Source: Paenibacillus_E qinlingensis_A (GTDB lineage Bacteria > Bacillota > Bacilli > Paenibacillales > NBRC-103111). From it: a DNA stretch of 64,000 nucleotides. Numbering within the stretch: position 1 is the first letter of the stretch; each line of letters opens with the position of its first letter. Where the stretch lies: NCBI RefSeq assembly GCF_031455095.1, contig NZ_JAVDSB010000001.1, positions 620,001 to 684,000 of the forward strand, in the 5' to 3' direction. Of the stretch, positions 40,640-48,896 are shown piece after piece. The translations under genes and the position numbers were made by a program. The notes beneath the pieces were generated by a model that was not told the origin of the DNA, did not search any database, and saw only the letters and a list, made by a program, of their open reading frames with translations.

Positions 40640-40876
40640 ATGATATTTTCTTATCGAAAATTAATTGTTCGATTACAGTATATTTTGGTTTTTGTCGCGT
40701 TGACAGTCGTTTTATATCAAGTGCTGCTCGCCATTTCCGGTTGGATTCAGCCTGTAAACAAGTATAAAGCGCCGACCGGTAAATCCGTCAAAGTATTCGG
40801 ACAAAGTGAACATGTTTCTTTTGATTCGAATTCGATGAGTGAGCGTTTACGTTTATTCTACTGGTATGGTGAGTAA
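40640..40876 (+). CDS. yqzK: DUF4227 protein YqzK
   Basis: A 78-residue protein with one membrane helix (LQYILVFVALTVVLYQVLLA) and a short extracytoplasmic tail containing the family pattern RLRLFYWYGE. It matches YqzK/DUF4227, found between fur and xerD in Bacillus, the same place as here apart from the inserted ald. Function unknown. Confidence 0.8.
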   Translation: MIFSYRKLIVRLQYILVFVALTVVLYQVLLAISGWIQPVNKYKAPTGKSVKVFGQSEHVSFDSNSMSERLRLFYWYGE

Positions 40877-40968
40877 AACGAAAAATAAAGGGATTTCTTC
40901 TAGTCTCGTGGAATGCTATATGTTGAAAGTTATGGCAAGTATAGCAGGTAAACGAGGGAGAGACTGAC

Positions 40969-41868
40969 ATGATGACGAGTGAGGTGCAAACCTTCATCCG
41001 ATTTTTGACGACTGAACGAGGTCTTTCACGGAATACACTCGAATCCTACGAAAGAGATCTCCTTCAATTTGTTACGTATCTTGATGTGCAAGGTATTACA
41101 AGCTGGCGAGAGACCGGGAAAATGCAAATAGCAAGCTATTTATCACAATTGAAAACACTCGGACGAGCAACAGCCACCCTCTCGCGTATTCGGGTTTCTT
41201 TACGATCCTTTTTTCAATATATGGTGAAAGAACGAATCATTGATTCGGATCCTTCCGTATTCGTCGAGGTGCCTAAGCTGGAAAAAAGGCTTCCCAAAAT
41301 ACTGAGCATTCATGAAGTTGAGAAGCTGCTTGAAGCACCTCAGGCTGAGCAAGTAAATGGTGCACGAGATAAAGCGATGCTAGAATTACTGTACGCAACG
41401 GGGATTCGTGTATCAGAACTCGTCTCCTTGAATATCGCGGATGTGAATCTGGAGATGGGCTTCATACGATGTGTGGGTAAAGCGGAGAAGGAAAGAATGA
41501 TCCCTCTAAGCGGCATTGCCATGCGAATGTTGGATACGTATATAAAGCAATATCGCATGAAACTCCTGAAACGATCGCCAGAAGAAGATGCCCTATTCAT
41601 AGGACATCTGGGGACGCGGATGACGAGGCAGGGCTTCTGGAAAATTATGAAGCGGTATGCAGTAGAAACCCAAATTACGAATGAAATTACGCCGCACACG
41701 CTTAGACATTCTTTTGCTGCTCATTTAATTGAAAATGGTGCTGATTTGCGATCCGTGCAGGAAATGCTAGGACATTCTGATATTTCATCGACACAGCTAT
41801 ATGTTCAGGTGACGAAGCTCAAAATGAAGGATGTTTATAATCGAGCTCACCCTAGAGCTCATTTATAG
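40969..41868 (+). CDS. xerD: Site-specific tyrosine recombinase XerD
   Basis: A 299-residue recombinase with an N-terminal SAM-like core-binding domain (FIRFLTTERGLSRNTLESYE) and a C-terminal catalytic domain. The catalytic residues are visible: Arg in YATGIRVSELVSL, the HxxR motif in ITPHTLRHSFAAHLIE, the second His in VQEMLGHSDISST and the tyrosine in TQLYVQVTKLKM. With XerC/CodV it resolves chromosome dimers at dif. The start is the first of two adjacent ATGs, eight bases after GAGGGAG. Confidence 0.95.
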   Translation: MMTSEVQTFIRFLTTERGLSRNTLESYERDLLQFVTYLDVQGITSWRETGKMQIASYLSQLKTLGRATATLSRIRVSLRSFFQYMVKERIIDSDPSVFVEVPKLEKRLPKILSIHEVEKLLEAPQAEQVNGARDKAMLELLYATGIRVSELVSLNIADVNLEMGFIRCVGKAEKERMIPLSGIAMRMLDTYIKQYRMKLLKRSPEEDALFIGHLGTRMTRQGFWKIMKRYAVETQITNEITPHTLRHSFAAHLIENGADLRSVQEMLGHSDISSTQLYVQVTKLKMKDVYNRAHPRAHL

Positions 41869-41883
41869 TTCGCGTGGCAGCAT

Positions 41884-41916
41884 AGCGGCAATTCCATTAG
41901 GAATTGCTGCTGTTTT
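41884..41916 (+). terminator. Rho-independent terminator after xerD
   Basis: AGCGGCAATTCC (41884-41895) pairs with GGAATTGCTGCT (41900-41911) around ATTA with one wobble, followed by GTTTT. Confidence 0.8.
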
Positions 41917-41990
41917 GCATTCACGGGTTGGAAGTGGGATAATGAAGGGTGGATATCATTAACATTAGGGATTGATTTGGAGGGACATCG

Positions 41991-43166
41991 GTGCGCTTTG
42001 AACGAATAAGTTTAATCGTATTGGATAGCGTAGGCATCGGAGAGTTACCGGATGCTGAACAGTTTGGCGACCTTGGAGCACATACTCTTGGTCATATAGC
42101 AGAGAAAGTCAGTGGCTTTGCGCTGCCCCATTTGCAGCAAATGGGTTTAGGCAATATCGCGGATATTCAGGGGATTCCCCCTGTTTCGTCACCAGAAGGT
42201 TACTATGGCAAAATGGCAGAAGTATCTGTTGGCAAGGATACGATGACAGGGCATTGGGAGTTAATGGGACTTCGTATTTCTACCCCATTTAATGTATTTC
42301 CTAACGGTTTCCCTGAAGCTTTGATCTCGCAATTCGAGCAAGAGACAGGTCGCAAGGTCATTGGAAATAAGCCAGCTTCGGGTACCGAGATTTTAGATGA
42401 GCTTGGCGAGGAACAAATGAAGACGGGGGCATGGATTGTCTACACGTCTGCCGATAGTGTGTTTCAATTGGCTGCACATGAAGAGATCATCCCATTAGAT
42501 GAGTTATATCGCGCGTGTGAAGTAGCTAGACGATTAACGATGCAAGATGAATTTGCAGTTGGACGCGTCATAGCTAGACCTTATCTCGGTACCCCAGGGG
42601 CATTCAAACGTACACCGAATCGCCATGATTATGCGGTTAAGCCTCCCGCGCCTACCGTTATGAATCAATTGAAGGATGCTGGATGGGATGTCATTGCGAT
42701 CGGCAAGATTAATGATATCTTTGACGGGGAAGGCGTGACCAAAGCAACTTCCACGAAGAGTAATTTGGATGGTATTCAGCAGACGATCGACGTATTGGGA
42801 ACATCGTTCAAAGGACTTGCTTTCACAAACCTCGTTGATTTCGATTCCTTATATGGTCACCGACGTGATCCAGAAGGGTATGGACGAGCACTAGAGGAGT
42901 TTGATGCCTATGTGCCGCAGCTGAAGGCGGGGCTTGGTCCCAAGGATCTTCTCATATTAACAGCGGACCACGGGAATGACCCTGTGCATGCAGGGACGGA
43001 TCACACACGCGAGTATGTGCCGATTTTACTGTATAGCCCAAGCTTCCAATCGCCTGTTTCCTTAGGAATACGGGGGACATTCGCTGACTTGGGCGCAACG
43101 ATCGCCGAGAACTTTGGCCTAGAACCAACTAAGCATGGTGAGAGCTTCCTGCACCTTTTGAAATAA
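41991..43166 (+). CDS. deoB: Phosphopentomutase
   Basis: A 391-residue alkaline phosphatase-superfamily enzyme converting (deoxy)ribose 1-phosphate to the 5-phosphate. It shows IVLDSVGIGELPDAEQFGD with metal aspartates, the phosphorylated threonine in VGKDTMTGHWELMG, and the metal site DHGNDPVHAGTDHTRE near the C-terminus. A GTG start follows GGAGGGACATCG. It heads a nucleoside-salvage group with two purine nucleoside phosphorylases and, further on, pdp. Near 42127-42183 two perfect inverted repeats lie in the coding sequence. Confidence 0.97.
   Translation: MRFERISLIVLDSVGIGELPDAEQFGDLGAHTLGHIAEKVSGFALPHLQQMGLGNIADIQGIPPVSSPEGYYGKMAEVSVGKDTMTGHWELMGLRISTPFNVFPNGFPEALISQFEQETGRKVIGNKPASGTEILDELGEEQMKTGAWIVYTSADSVFQLAAHEEIIPLDELYRACEVARRLTMQDEFAVGRVIARPYLGTPGAFKRTPNRHDYAVKPPAPTVMNQLKDAGWDVIAIGKINDIFDGEGVTKATSTKSNLDGIQQTIDVLGTSFKGLAFTNLVDFDSLYGHRRDPEGYGRALEEFDAYVPQLKAGLGPKDLLILTADHGNDPVHAGTDHTREYVPILLYSPSFQSPVSLGIRGTFADLGATIAENFGLEPTKHGESFLHLLK
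42127..42183 (+). repeat. Pair of inverted repeats inside deoB
   Basis: CCCATTTG (42127-42134) pairs with CAAATGGG (42138-42145) around CAG, and CAGGGG (42168-42173) pairs with CCCCTG (42178-42183) around ATTC. Both are perfect and in frame. Confidence 0.65.
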
Positions 43167-43201
43167 GAAGCAGTTTAAATATGTTGAGGAGGCATGAAGA
43201 C

Positions 43202-44029
43202 ATGTCAAATACGTCGATGATTCAAGAAATTCAAGAAGCAGCAGCATTTATTAAAAAGGAAACGAATATTACACCGCAAATTGGTCTTATTCTCGGTTCA
43301 GGTTTAGGTGTTCTCGCAGATTTGATTGAGCAGCCTATCGTCATTGATTACTCCCGGATTCCGCATTTCCCGGTCTCAACCGTTGAAGGACACGCGGGGG
43401 AGCTAGTTGTTGGTTCCATTAAGGGTAAACAAGTGCTTATGATGAAAGGACGTTTTCATGCCTATGAAGGCTACGGAGCTGAGACAGTTTCGTTCCCTGT
43501 ACGTGTTATGAAAGAGCTTGGCGTGGAAACACTAATCGTTACCAACGCGGCAGGCGGGATTAATGAAACTTACCAAGTAGGCGATCTGATGGTCATTAGC
43601 GATCATTTGAATATGACGTTCCGCAATCCGTTGATTGGACCGAATGATTCAGCGCTTGGCGTTCGCTTCCCGGATATGTCCGAAGCTTACAGCAAGCGTC
43701 TGCGCAAATTAGCGCACGATGTAGCGGCTTCGCAGGATTTTAAACTGCAAGAAGGGGTCTATGTGGGGCTGCTTGGTCCGAACTATGAAACACCTGCTGA
43801 AATTCGCATGTTCCGCACTTTAGGTGGAGACTCCGTTGGGATGTCAACCGTTCCTGAGGTCATAGTCGCTCGTCACGCGGGCATTGAAGTGCTTGGCTTC
43901 TCTTGTATTTCCAATATGGCATCGGGTATTCTGGATCAACCGTTATCCCATGCAGAAGTGATGGAAACGACGGAGAAGGTTAAACCGAAGTTCTTAAAGC
44001 TAGTCCTAGGCATTATTGAAGCGCTCTAA
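43202..44029 (+). CDS. punA: Purine nucleoside phosphorylase (canonical copy)
   Basis: A 275-residue trimeric-type PNP that splits inosine, guanosine and their deoxy forms with phosphate. It shows IGLILGSGLGVLADLIEQ, HFPVSTVEGHAGELVVG, MKGRFHAYEGYGA, TNAAGGINETYQVGDL, GPNYETPAEIRMF with the purine-binding glutamate at about E196, and SCISNMASGI with asparagine at about N238. These are the hallmarks of 6-oxopurine specificity. The ATG at 43202 follows GAGGAGGCATGAAGAC. A paralogue follows after 19 bases. Confidence 0.95.
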   Translation: MSNTSMIQEIQEAAAFIKKETNITPQIGLILGSGLGVLADLIEQPIVIDYSRIPHFPVSTVEGHAGELVVGSIKGKQVLMMKGRFHAYEGYGAETVSFPVRVMKELGVETLIVTNAAGGINETYQVGDLMVISDHLNMTFRNPLIGPNDSALGVRFPDMSEAYSKRLRKLAHDVAASQDFKLQEGVYVGLLGPNYETPAEIRMFRTLGGDSVGMSTVPEVIVARHAGIEVLGFSCISNMASGILDQPLSHAEVMETTEKVKPKFLKLVLGIIEAL

Positions 44030-44048
44030 AGCAGAAAAGGAGATTATC

Positions 44049-44903
44049 ATGACATTGTCTTACATACAACAAATTAACGAGGCTTCAAGCTTCATACAAT
44101 CGCGATTAGGCAGCGTATCACCATCCATTGGTCTAGTTCTAGGTTCAGGCCTTGGTGATATGGCGAATCAAGTTGAGCAGCCAATTGCAATTGATTATAG
44201 TGAGGTTCCACATTTTCCTATATCGACTGTTGAGGGGCATGAAGGTCGGTTTGTCGTTGGTACCCTGGAAGGTAAACAAGTTATCGTGATGCAAGGTCGT
44301 TTTCATTATTATGAAGGCTACGATATGAAAAAAGTCGTGTTCCCCGTGTACGTAATGAAAGCGATCGGGGTACAGACCGTTGTAATGACGAACGCTTGCG
44401 GTGGGATGAATCGTTCTTTCCATGCGGGTGATTTGATGTTGATCAGTGATCATATTAATATGACAGGTGACAACCCACTGATTGGGCCGAATCATGCAGA
44501 GCTAGGTGTTCGTTTTCCGGATATGTCCGAAGCGTACAATCGCGAATACCTCAGTCTTGCTCGTAAGCTAGCAGCTTCTATAGTCGGAGAGGACGGTACT
44601 CCGCTTCAATTGCAAGAGGGTGTGTATGCCGGAATTACGGGTCCGACCTATTGTACACCTGCAGAATTAACGATGCTGGCACGTATTGGCGGCGATGCGA
44701 TTGGTATGTCTACCGTAGGTGAAGTGATTGCAGCGCGCCACGCGGGGCTAAAGGTACTCGGTATTTCCTGTATCACAGATATGGCAATTGGTGAAGAACT
44801 TGAACCATTGACACATGAACAAGTTGTGGCTGTCGCCAATCGGACGAAGCCTAAATTCATTGCTTTGGTAAAAGCATTCGTACGCGAAGTTCAATTGGGA
44901 TAA
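44049..44903 (+). CDS. Second PNP-family phosphorylase with altered purine-binding residues
   Basis: A 284-residue paralogue of the preceding punA, sharing the phosphate and ribose motifs (IGLVLGSGLGDMANQVEQ, HFPISTVEGHEGRFVVG, MQGRFHYYEGYD). At the two positions that read the purine base it differs: GPTYCTPAEL has Cys202 in place of Glu, and SCITDMAIGE has Asp244 in place of Asn. In the family, Asp at this site is typical of methylthioadenosine phosphorylase and of 6-aminopurine recognition. It is therefore probably not a plain duplicate. The start is the ATG at 44049 after AAAAGGAGATTATC. Confidence 0.88.
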   Translation: MTLSYIQQINEASSFIQSRLGSVSPSIGLVLGSGLGDMANQVEQPIAIDYSEVPHFPISTVEGHEGRFVVGTLEGKQVIVMQGRFHYYEGYDMKKVVFPVYVMKAIGVQTVVMTNACGGMNRSFHAGDLMLISDHINMTGDNPLIGPNHAELGVRFPDMSEAYNREYLSLARKLAASIVGEDGTPLQLQEGVYAGITGPTYCTPAELTMLARIGGDAIGMSTVGEVIAARHAGLKVLGISCITDMAIGEELEPLTHEQVVAVANRTKPKFIALVKAFVREVQLG

Positions 44904-45059
44904 ATTGGATCGGGATAATCGTGTTTTTTTGTGGAATTGAGCGCCTTAAGACCTATCTAACCTATGGGACTCATGATAGAATATAGTTAATTAGAACTAT
45001 ATTCGAGGATCATATCTCGAAGAGATGTGACCTACCCCCATAGAAGGATGTGCTGGAGC

Positions 45060-45506
45060 ATGTCAATTCCTCAACAACTTATGGTAGCCAATTGCCCGCG
45101 CTGCGGGAAAGTGTTTCAGCGCAACTTGCGCAATCAATGCATGGATTGCAGCACAAGTATGAACGATCAATTGAAGCATTGTGTCGATTATCTACGTAGA
45201 AATTACCGTTCATCCAACGAACAAGTATGTGCTGTGACAGGCGTTTCCAGCATTCAATTACAAATGTGGATGAAGGAAGGCAAGTTGCCGCTTTCGGATT
45301 ATCCTAATTTAAGTTATCCATGTGCTTCCTGTGCGGAGCCCATTCGTGAACATAAGTTGTGTGTAAGTTGCAGCACCCGTATCACTCGTGATATTAGAAA
45401 GCTTACAGACAATGGAACCGTACAACAGCGAATGAAGCAGCCTGAATTGAAACCTCAGGGAATCACAGGTGGATTCAAAATTAGTGATCGTTGGAATCGC
45501 GTGTAA
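45060..45506 (+). CDS. YvyF-like zinc-ribbon protein (flagellar-region type)
   Basis: A 148-residue protein with four CxxC pairs: NCPRC and QCMDC near the start, PCASC and LCVSC in the second half, suggesting two zinc knuckles. Between them lies a helix-turn-helix-like segment (SSNEQVCAVTGVSSIQLQMW). This resembles YvyF/TIGR03826 proteins encoded beside flagellar export genes in Bacillales, though here no flagellar genes are nearby. The ATG at 45060 follows CTGGAGC, giving MSIPQQLMVANCPRC. Function unknown, perhaps regulatory. Confidence 0.65.
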   Translation: MSIPQQLMVANCPRCGKVFQRNLRNQCMDCSTSMNDQLKHCVDYLRRNYRSSNEQVCAVTGVSSIQLQMWMKEGKLPLSDYPNLSYPCASCAEPIREHKLCVSCSTRITRDIRKLTDNGTVQQRMKQPELKPQGITGGFKISDRWNRV

Positions 45507-45653
45507 TTTGCTGTGGAATGGGCAATAGTAAGATGGAGTTCAGTTCACAAATTCGTCACGAAATAGTCAAATTTTTGCCACGTACTAGATATGGGATTAT
45601 TCTCTGATGTTAGGTAGAATAGATGAAGTGAACACACGATGAGGGGGATATGC

Positions 45654-46037
45654 ATGCAAAAGTGGATTTTCTTTGTACTATTTATACTTGCGGGCGCATT
45701 GGGGCTGGGAGTCCTCTTTCAAGATATTTCTGATCGCCAAGAGGCACAGGAAGCCGAGGCTGCCGCTGGTAAAATGCAACAGCTGAAATTGGTTGCTTCA
45801 AACTGGCAGTTCGATACGCCAGAGTACACAATCAAAAAAGGTGAGCCTACAAAAGTATCTTTATCTTTAAAAGAAGGCGTACATGCGGTTGAAATTGTTG
45901 GGTTAGATATCAAACTTGATAAAGAAAACCCTTCGAAAGAAATTACTTTCGATAAGCCGGGTACATATGAAATCGATTGTGTTCTTCCTTGCGGCGAAGG
46001 ACATGCCAAAATGAAATCCAAACTAATTGTACAATAA
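45654..46037 (+). CDS. Membrane-anchored single-domain CuA cupredoxin (COX2-like)
   Basis: A 127-residue protein: an N-terminal helix anchor (WIFFVLFILAGALGLGVLF, residues 4-22), a short acidic linker, then a cupredoxin domain. The metal motif is C109-x3-C113-x3-H117-x2-M120 (CVLPCGEGHAKM), with a further histidine at H77 (EGVHAVEI). This is the CuA ligand set of cytochrome oxidase subunit II, but no oxidase subunit is nearby. It may carry electrons or copper outside the membrane. The ATG at 45654 follows GAGGGGGATAT. A terminator follows. Confidence 0.82.
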   Translation: MQKWIFFVLFILAGALGLGVLFQDISDRQEAQEAEAAAGKMQQLKLVASNWQFDTPEYTIKKGEPTKVSLSLKEGVHAVEIVGLDIKLDKENPSKEITFDKPGTYEIDCVLPCGEGHAKMKSKLIVQ

Positions 46038-46058
46038 TCTTTATAGATGACAGATAAG

Positions 46059-46083
46059 AGGGGGCTTAATAGCTCCCTTTTTT
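46059..46083 (+). terminator. Rho-independent terminator after the cupredoxin gene
   Basis: AGGGGGCT (46059-46066) pairs with AGCTCCCT (46071-46078; one G-T wobble) around TAAT, followed by TTTTT. Confidence 0.85.
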
Positions 46084-46131
46084 CCATTTTCCTAAATGTG
46101 AGGTAAGATGGATGTTAAAGGAGGTATTCTC

Positions 46132-47433
46132 ATGAGAATGGTTGATTTAATACATAAGAAACGCGTTGGTGAAGCGTTAACAGAACAAGAAATTACGTTT
46201 ATCATTACGGACTACACGGCAGGACAAATCCCCGATTATCAGATGTCTGCCTTCTTAATGGCGACGTTCTTGAATGGCATGACAGATGAAGAAACATCGT
46301 TTCTTACTTTGGCAATGGCGGGTTCCGGTGAAATGATTGATTTATCTGCAATCGCCGGCGTGAAAGTTGATAAACACTCTACAGGTGGTGTAGGTGATAA
46401 AGTAAGTCTCATCGTAGGACCCGTTGTCGCTTCGCTAGGCATACCAGTGGCCAAGATGTCTGGAAGAGGCTTGGGACATACGGGAGGGACGTTAGATAAA
46501 CTAGAATCGATTCCAGGTTTTCAGATCGAGTTATCGAAGGAAGCTTTTATCGAAGCGGTGAATACGAACAAAATTGCGATTGTTGGTCAGAGCGGTAATC
46601 TAGCCCCCGCTGATAAGAAAATCTACGCCTTGCGCGATGTGACAGCGACAGTCGATAGTATACCTTTGATTGCCAGTTCCATTATGAGTAAGAAAATTGC
46701 CTCTGGTGCAGAAGCGATTGTTTTGGATGTGAAAATCGGATCGGGTGCTTTCATGAAAACGGTGGAAGATGCGCGCGTTCTTGCACGTACGATGGTGGAC
46801 ATCGGAACTCGCTTGAATCGGAAAACCATCGCGATGATTACGGATATGGATCAGCCGCTTGGCCGCGAAATCGGTAATGCGAATGAAATTCGAGAGTCTA
46901 TCGATGTGCTTCGTGGAACAGGCGACGCGGAGCTAACGGAAGTTGCCATTTCCGTTGCAGCTTACATGACAGTCCTGGGTAAGGTGTTTACTTCCTTCGA
47001 GGAAGCACAGGAAGCTGTTCGTGACATCATCACGCAGGGGAAGGCGTTAGACACGTTCAAGCGCTTTATCGCCAGTCAAGGCGGCGACGCACGCGTTGTT
47101 GATCAGCCTGAGTTATTGCCAACGGCCGCATATCATATGGAGGTTAAAGCACAGCAAGCTGGCTTCATTAACGAGATTCAAGCTGAGAATATCGGAATTG
47201 CGGCTATGCTGTTAGGCGCGGGGCGAGCGAAGAAAGAAGATTTAATCGATTATGGCGTTGGTCTCACACTGAATAAGAAAATTGGAGATGCAGTCCAAGT
47301 AGGCGAATCCATTTGTACCATTCATGCGAACCGACTAGATGTGACTGAGGTTGAAGCTATGATTCTTGATGCCTATCAGATTACCTCAACACAGCCAGCA
47401 CAGAAGCAATTGATTTATGATGTCATTGAATAG
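46132..47433 (+). CDS. pdp: Pyrimidine-nucleoside phosphorylase
   Basis: A 433-residue phosphorylase for uridine, thymidine and deoxyuridine. The opening MRMVDLIHKKRVGEALTEQE is family-typical. The phosphate-binding KVDKHSTGGVGDKVSLIVGP, SGRGLGHTGGTLDKLESIPG and LDVKIGSGAFMKTVEDAR are intact. The ATG at 46132 follows AAAGGAGGTATTCTC. It completes the nucleoside salvage set with deoB and the PNPs upstream, and has a strong terminator. Confidence 0.96.
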   Translation: MRMVDLIHKKRVGEALTEQEITFIITDYTAGQIPDYQMSAFLMATFLNGMTDEETSFLTLAMAGSGEMIDLSAIAGVKVDKHSTGGVGDKVSLIVGPVVASLGIPVAKMSGRGLGHTGGTLDKLESIPGFQIELSKEAFIEAVNTNKIAIVGQSGNLAPADKKIYALRDVTATVDSIPLIASSIMSKKIASGAEAIVLDVKIGSGAFMKTVEDARVLARTMVDIGTRLNRKTIAMITDMDQPLGREIGNANEIRESIDVLRGTGDAELTEVAISVAAYMTVLGKVFTSFEEAQEAVRDIITQGKALDTFKRFIASQGGDARVVDQPELLPTAAYHMEVKAQQAGFINEIQAENIGIAAMLLGAGRAKKEDLIDYGVGLTLNKKIGDAVQVGESICTIHANRLDVTEVEAMILDAYQITSTQPAQKQLIYDVIE

Positions 47434-47448
47434 TTCATGTTGCGAGAG

Positions 47449-47478
47449 AGCACTTTCCTTCGGGAAGGTGCTTTTTTG
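47449..47478 (+). terminator. Rho-independent terminator after pdp
   Basis: AGCACTTTCC (47449-47458) pairs with GGAAGGTGCT (47463-47472) around the stable tetraloop TTCG, followed by TTTTTT. Confidence 0.9.
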
Positions 47479-47486
47479 TCTTTATG

Positions 47487-47514
47487 GCTTATTTTCACCC
47501 TCATGGAATAATTT
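47487..47514 (+). promoter_or_regulatory. Candidate sigma-F-type promoter for dacF
   Basis: GCTTA (47487-47491) and GGAATAATTT (47505-47514) resemble sigma-F elements (GYWTA and GGNRANANTW, one mismatch). The 13-base spacing is shorter than usual. dacF is transcribed by sigma-F in Bacillus. Confidence 0.35.
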
Positions 47515-47604
47515 AGAGGGAATTCGTCAACACTGATTAGCAGTCATTCATGCTGCAAAATGCCAAACTTTCACTTCATACATCTCAGGAGGGGTACAAT
47601 TGCT

Positions 47605-48780
47605 ATGCGAAAAAAAGGGCTAATCAGTTTTATTTGTTTACAACTAGGTGTGATGCTGGTCCTGCCGTCGATATATGCGGCGGAAACCAAGGTACAGCCA
47701 GTGGATCTAACACCGAATGCGTTATCTGCTGTTCTGATGGATGCGGATACCGGTACGGTGATCGCGGAGAAAAATAAGGACGCGAAGCTTCCTCCGGCGA
47801 GTATTACAAAAATTATGACGATGTTGCTGATTATGGAAGCGATCGACAAGGGCACCATCAAAATGGATGAAAAAGTCAGTGTTAGTGAATATGCTGCTTC
47901 CATGGGCGGTTCACAAATTTTCTTAGAACCTGGCGAGCAAATGTCTGTTCAGGAAATGCTGAAGGGAATCGCTATGGCATCTGGGAATGATGCATCGGTA
48001 GCCATGGCTGAGAAAATTGCCGGCTCAGAAGAAAATTTTGTGGCCATGATGAATGAACGTGCAGGGCAGCTTGGCATGAAGAATACGCATTTCTCGAACT
48101 GTAATGGACTTCCCGTTGCTAATCACTACACAACGGCTAATGATATTGCCGTTATGTCGAGAGAACTGCTGAAGCATGAAGGAATTACGAATTTTACAGG
48201 TGCTTACCAAGATTATTTACGCAAAGATTCACCTAAGCCATTTTGGCTTGTGAATACCAATAAACTTGTGCGCTTTTATAGTGGTGCTGATGGTTTGAAA
48301 ACGGGCTATACCAGCGAAGCGAAATTCTGTCTGTCTGCAACTGCAAAAAGAGACAATTTAAGGGTCGTGGCTGTCGTGTTAGGTGAACCTAATACCAAAA
48401 CGCGTAACGCCGAAGTGACGAAACTGTTTGATTATGCTTTTGCCCAATATACGAATTACCCTTTATTCAGAACAGGCGATAGCTTGGGTCAGTTTACGAT
48501 AAATAAAGGGCAAGTATCGACGGTCCCTTTAGTTGCGAAGCAAAACTACAGTATCTTATTGAAAAAAGGGACGGACACGGCGAATATCCGACATGAATTG
48601 CAATTAGATCCTAGCTTGCGAGCTCCTGTAAGTGAAGGTCAGCCGATTGGTAAAATTATGGTGTACAACGGCGATACTGTCTTGGCAGAGTACCCGTTAG
48701 CGTCTCCTCAAGCTGTAGATAAAGCCTCTTGGTGGAAGTTATTCAAGCGGACAACCTCGAATCTATTTCACACGGATTAG
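47605..48780 (+). CDS. dacF: D-alanyl-D-alanine carboxypeptidase DacF
   Basis: A 391-residue penicillin-binding protein with a signal peptide (GLISFICLQLGVMLVLPSIY), the serine motif SITKIMT (SxxK), SGNDASVAMAE and LKTGYTSEA (KTG). A C-terminal beta-rich stalk and a short amphipathic end (SWWKLFKRTTSNLF) hold it at the membrane. It trims peptidoglycan stem peptides, in Bacillus in the forespore. The ATG at 47605 is chosen after GGAGGGG. It stands upstream of spoIIAA, the usual order. Confidence 0.93.
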   Translation: MRKKGLISFICLQLGVMLVLPSIYAAETKVQPVDLTPNALSAVLMDADTGTVIAEKNKDAKLPPASITKIMTMLLIMEAIDKGTIKMDEKVSVSEYAASMGGSQIFLEPGEQMSVQEMLKGIAMASGNDASVAMAEKIAGSEENFVAMMNERAGQLGMKNTHFSNCNGLPVANHYTTANDIAVMSRELLKHEGITNFTGAYQDYLRKDSPKPFWLVNTNKLVRFYSGADGLKTGYTSEAKFCLSATAKRDNLRVVAVVLGEPNTKTRNAEVTKLFDYAFAQYTNYPLFRTGDSLGQFTINKGQVSTVPLVAKQNYSILLKKGTDTANIRHELQLDPSLRAPVSEGQPIGKIMVYNGDTVLAEYPLASPQAVDKASWWKLFKRTTSNLFHTD

Positions 48781-48827
48781 CTAATAGACGATTATTTTGC
48801 CTACTTTTAGCGGTTTTCTTCTAGTTT

Positions 48828-48866
48828 TGTCGGAGGGCAGGAAATACAAGAAGCCTTGTAGAAACT
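48828..48866 (+). promoter_or_regulatory. Candidate sigma-H promoter and 0A-like box for spoIIA
   Basis: AGGAAAT (48839-48845) fits the sigma-H -35, with a weak -10 (GAAACT at 48861-48866). TGTCGGA at 48828-48834 is one base off the 0A-box consensus. The Bacillus spoIIA operon is driven by sigma-H and Spo0A. Confidence 0.4.
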
Positions 48867-48896
48867 AGTGTTCATGACCTGAAGGGAGTGAACATA

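Noticed and set aside
44904..45059. Sigma-D type promoter before the YvyF-like gene
   Set aside because: No TAAA/GCCGATAT pair with the right spacing; the TAGAAT seen lacks a -35.
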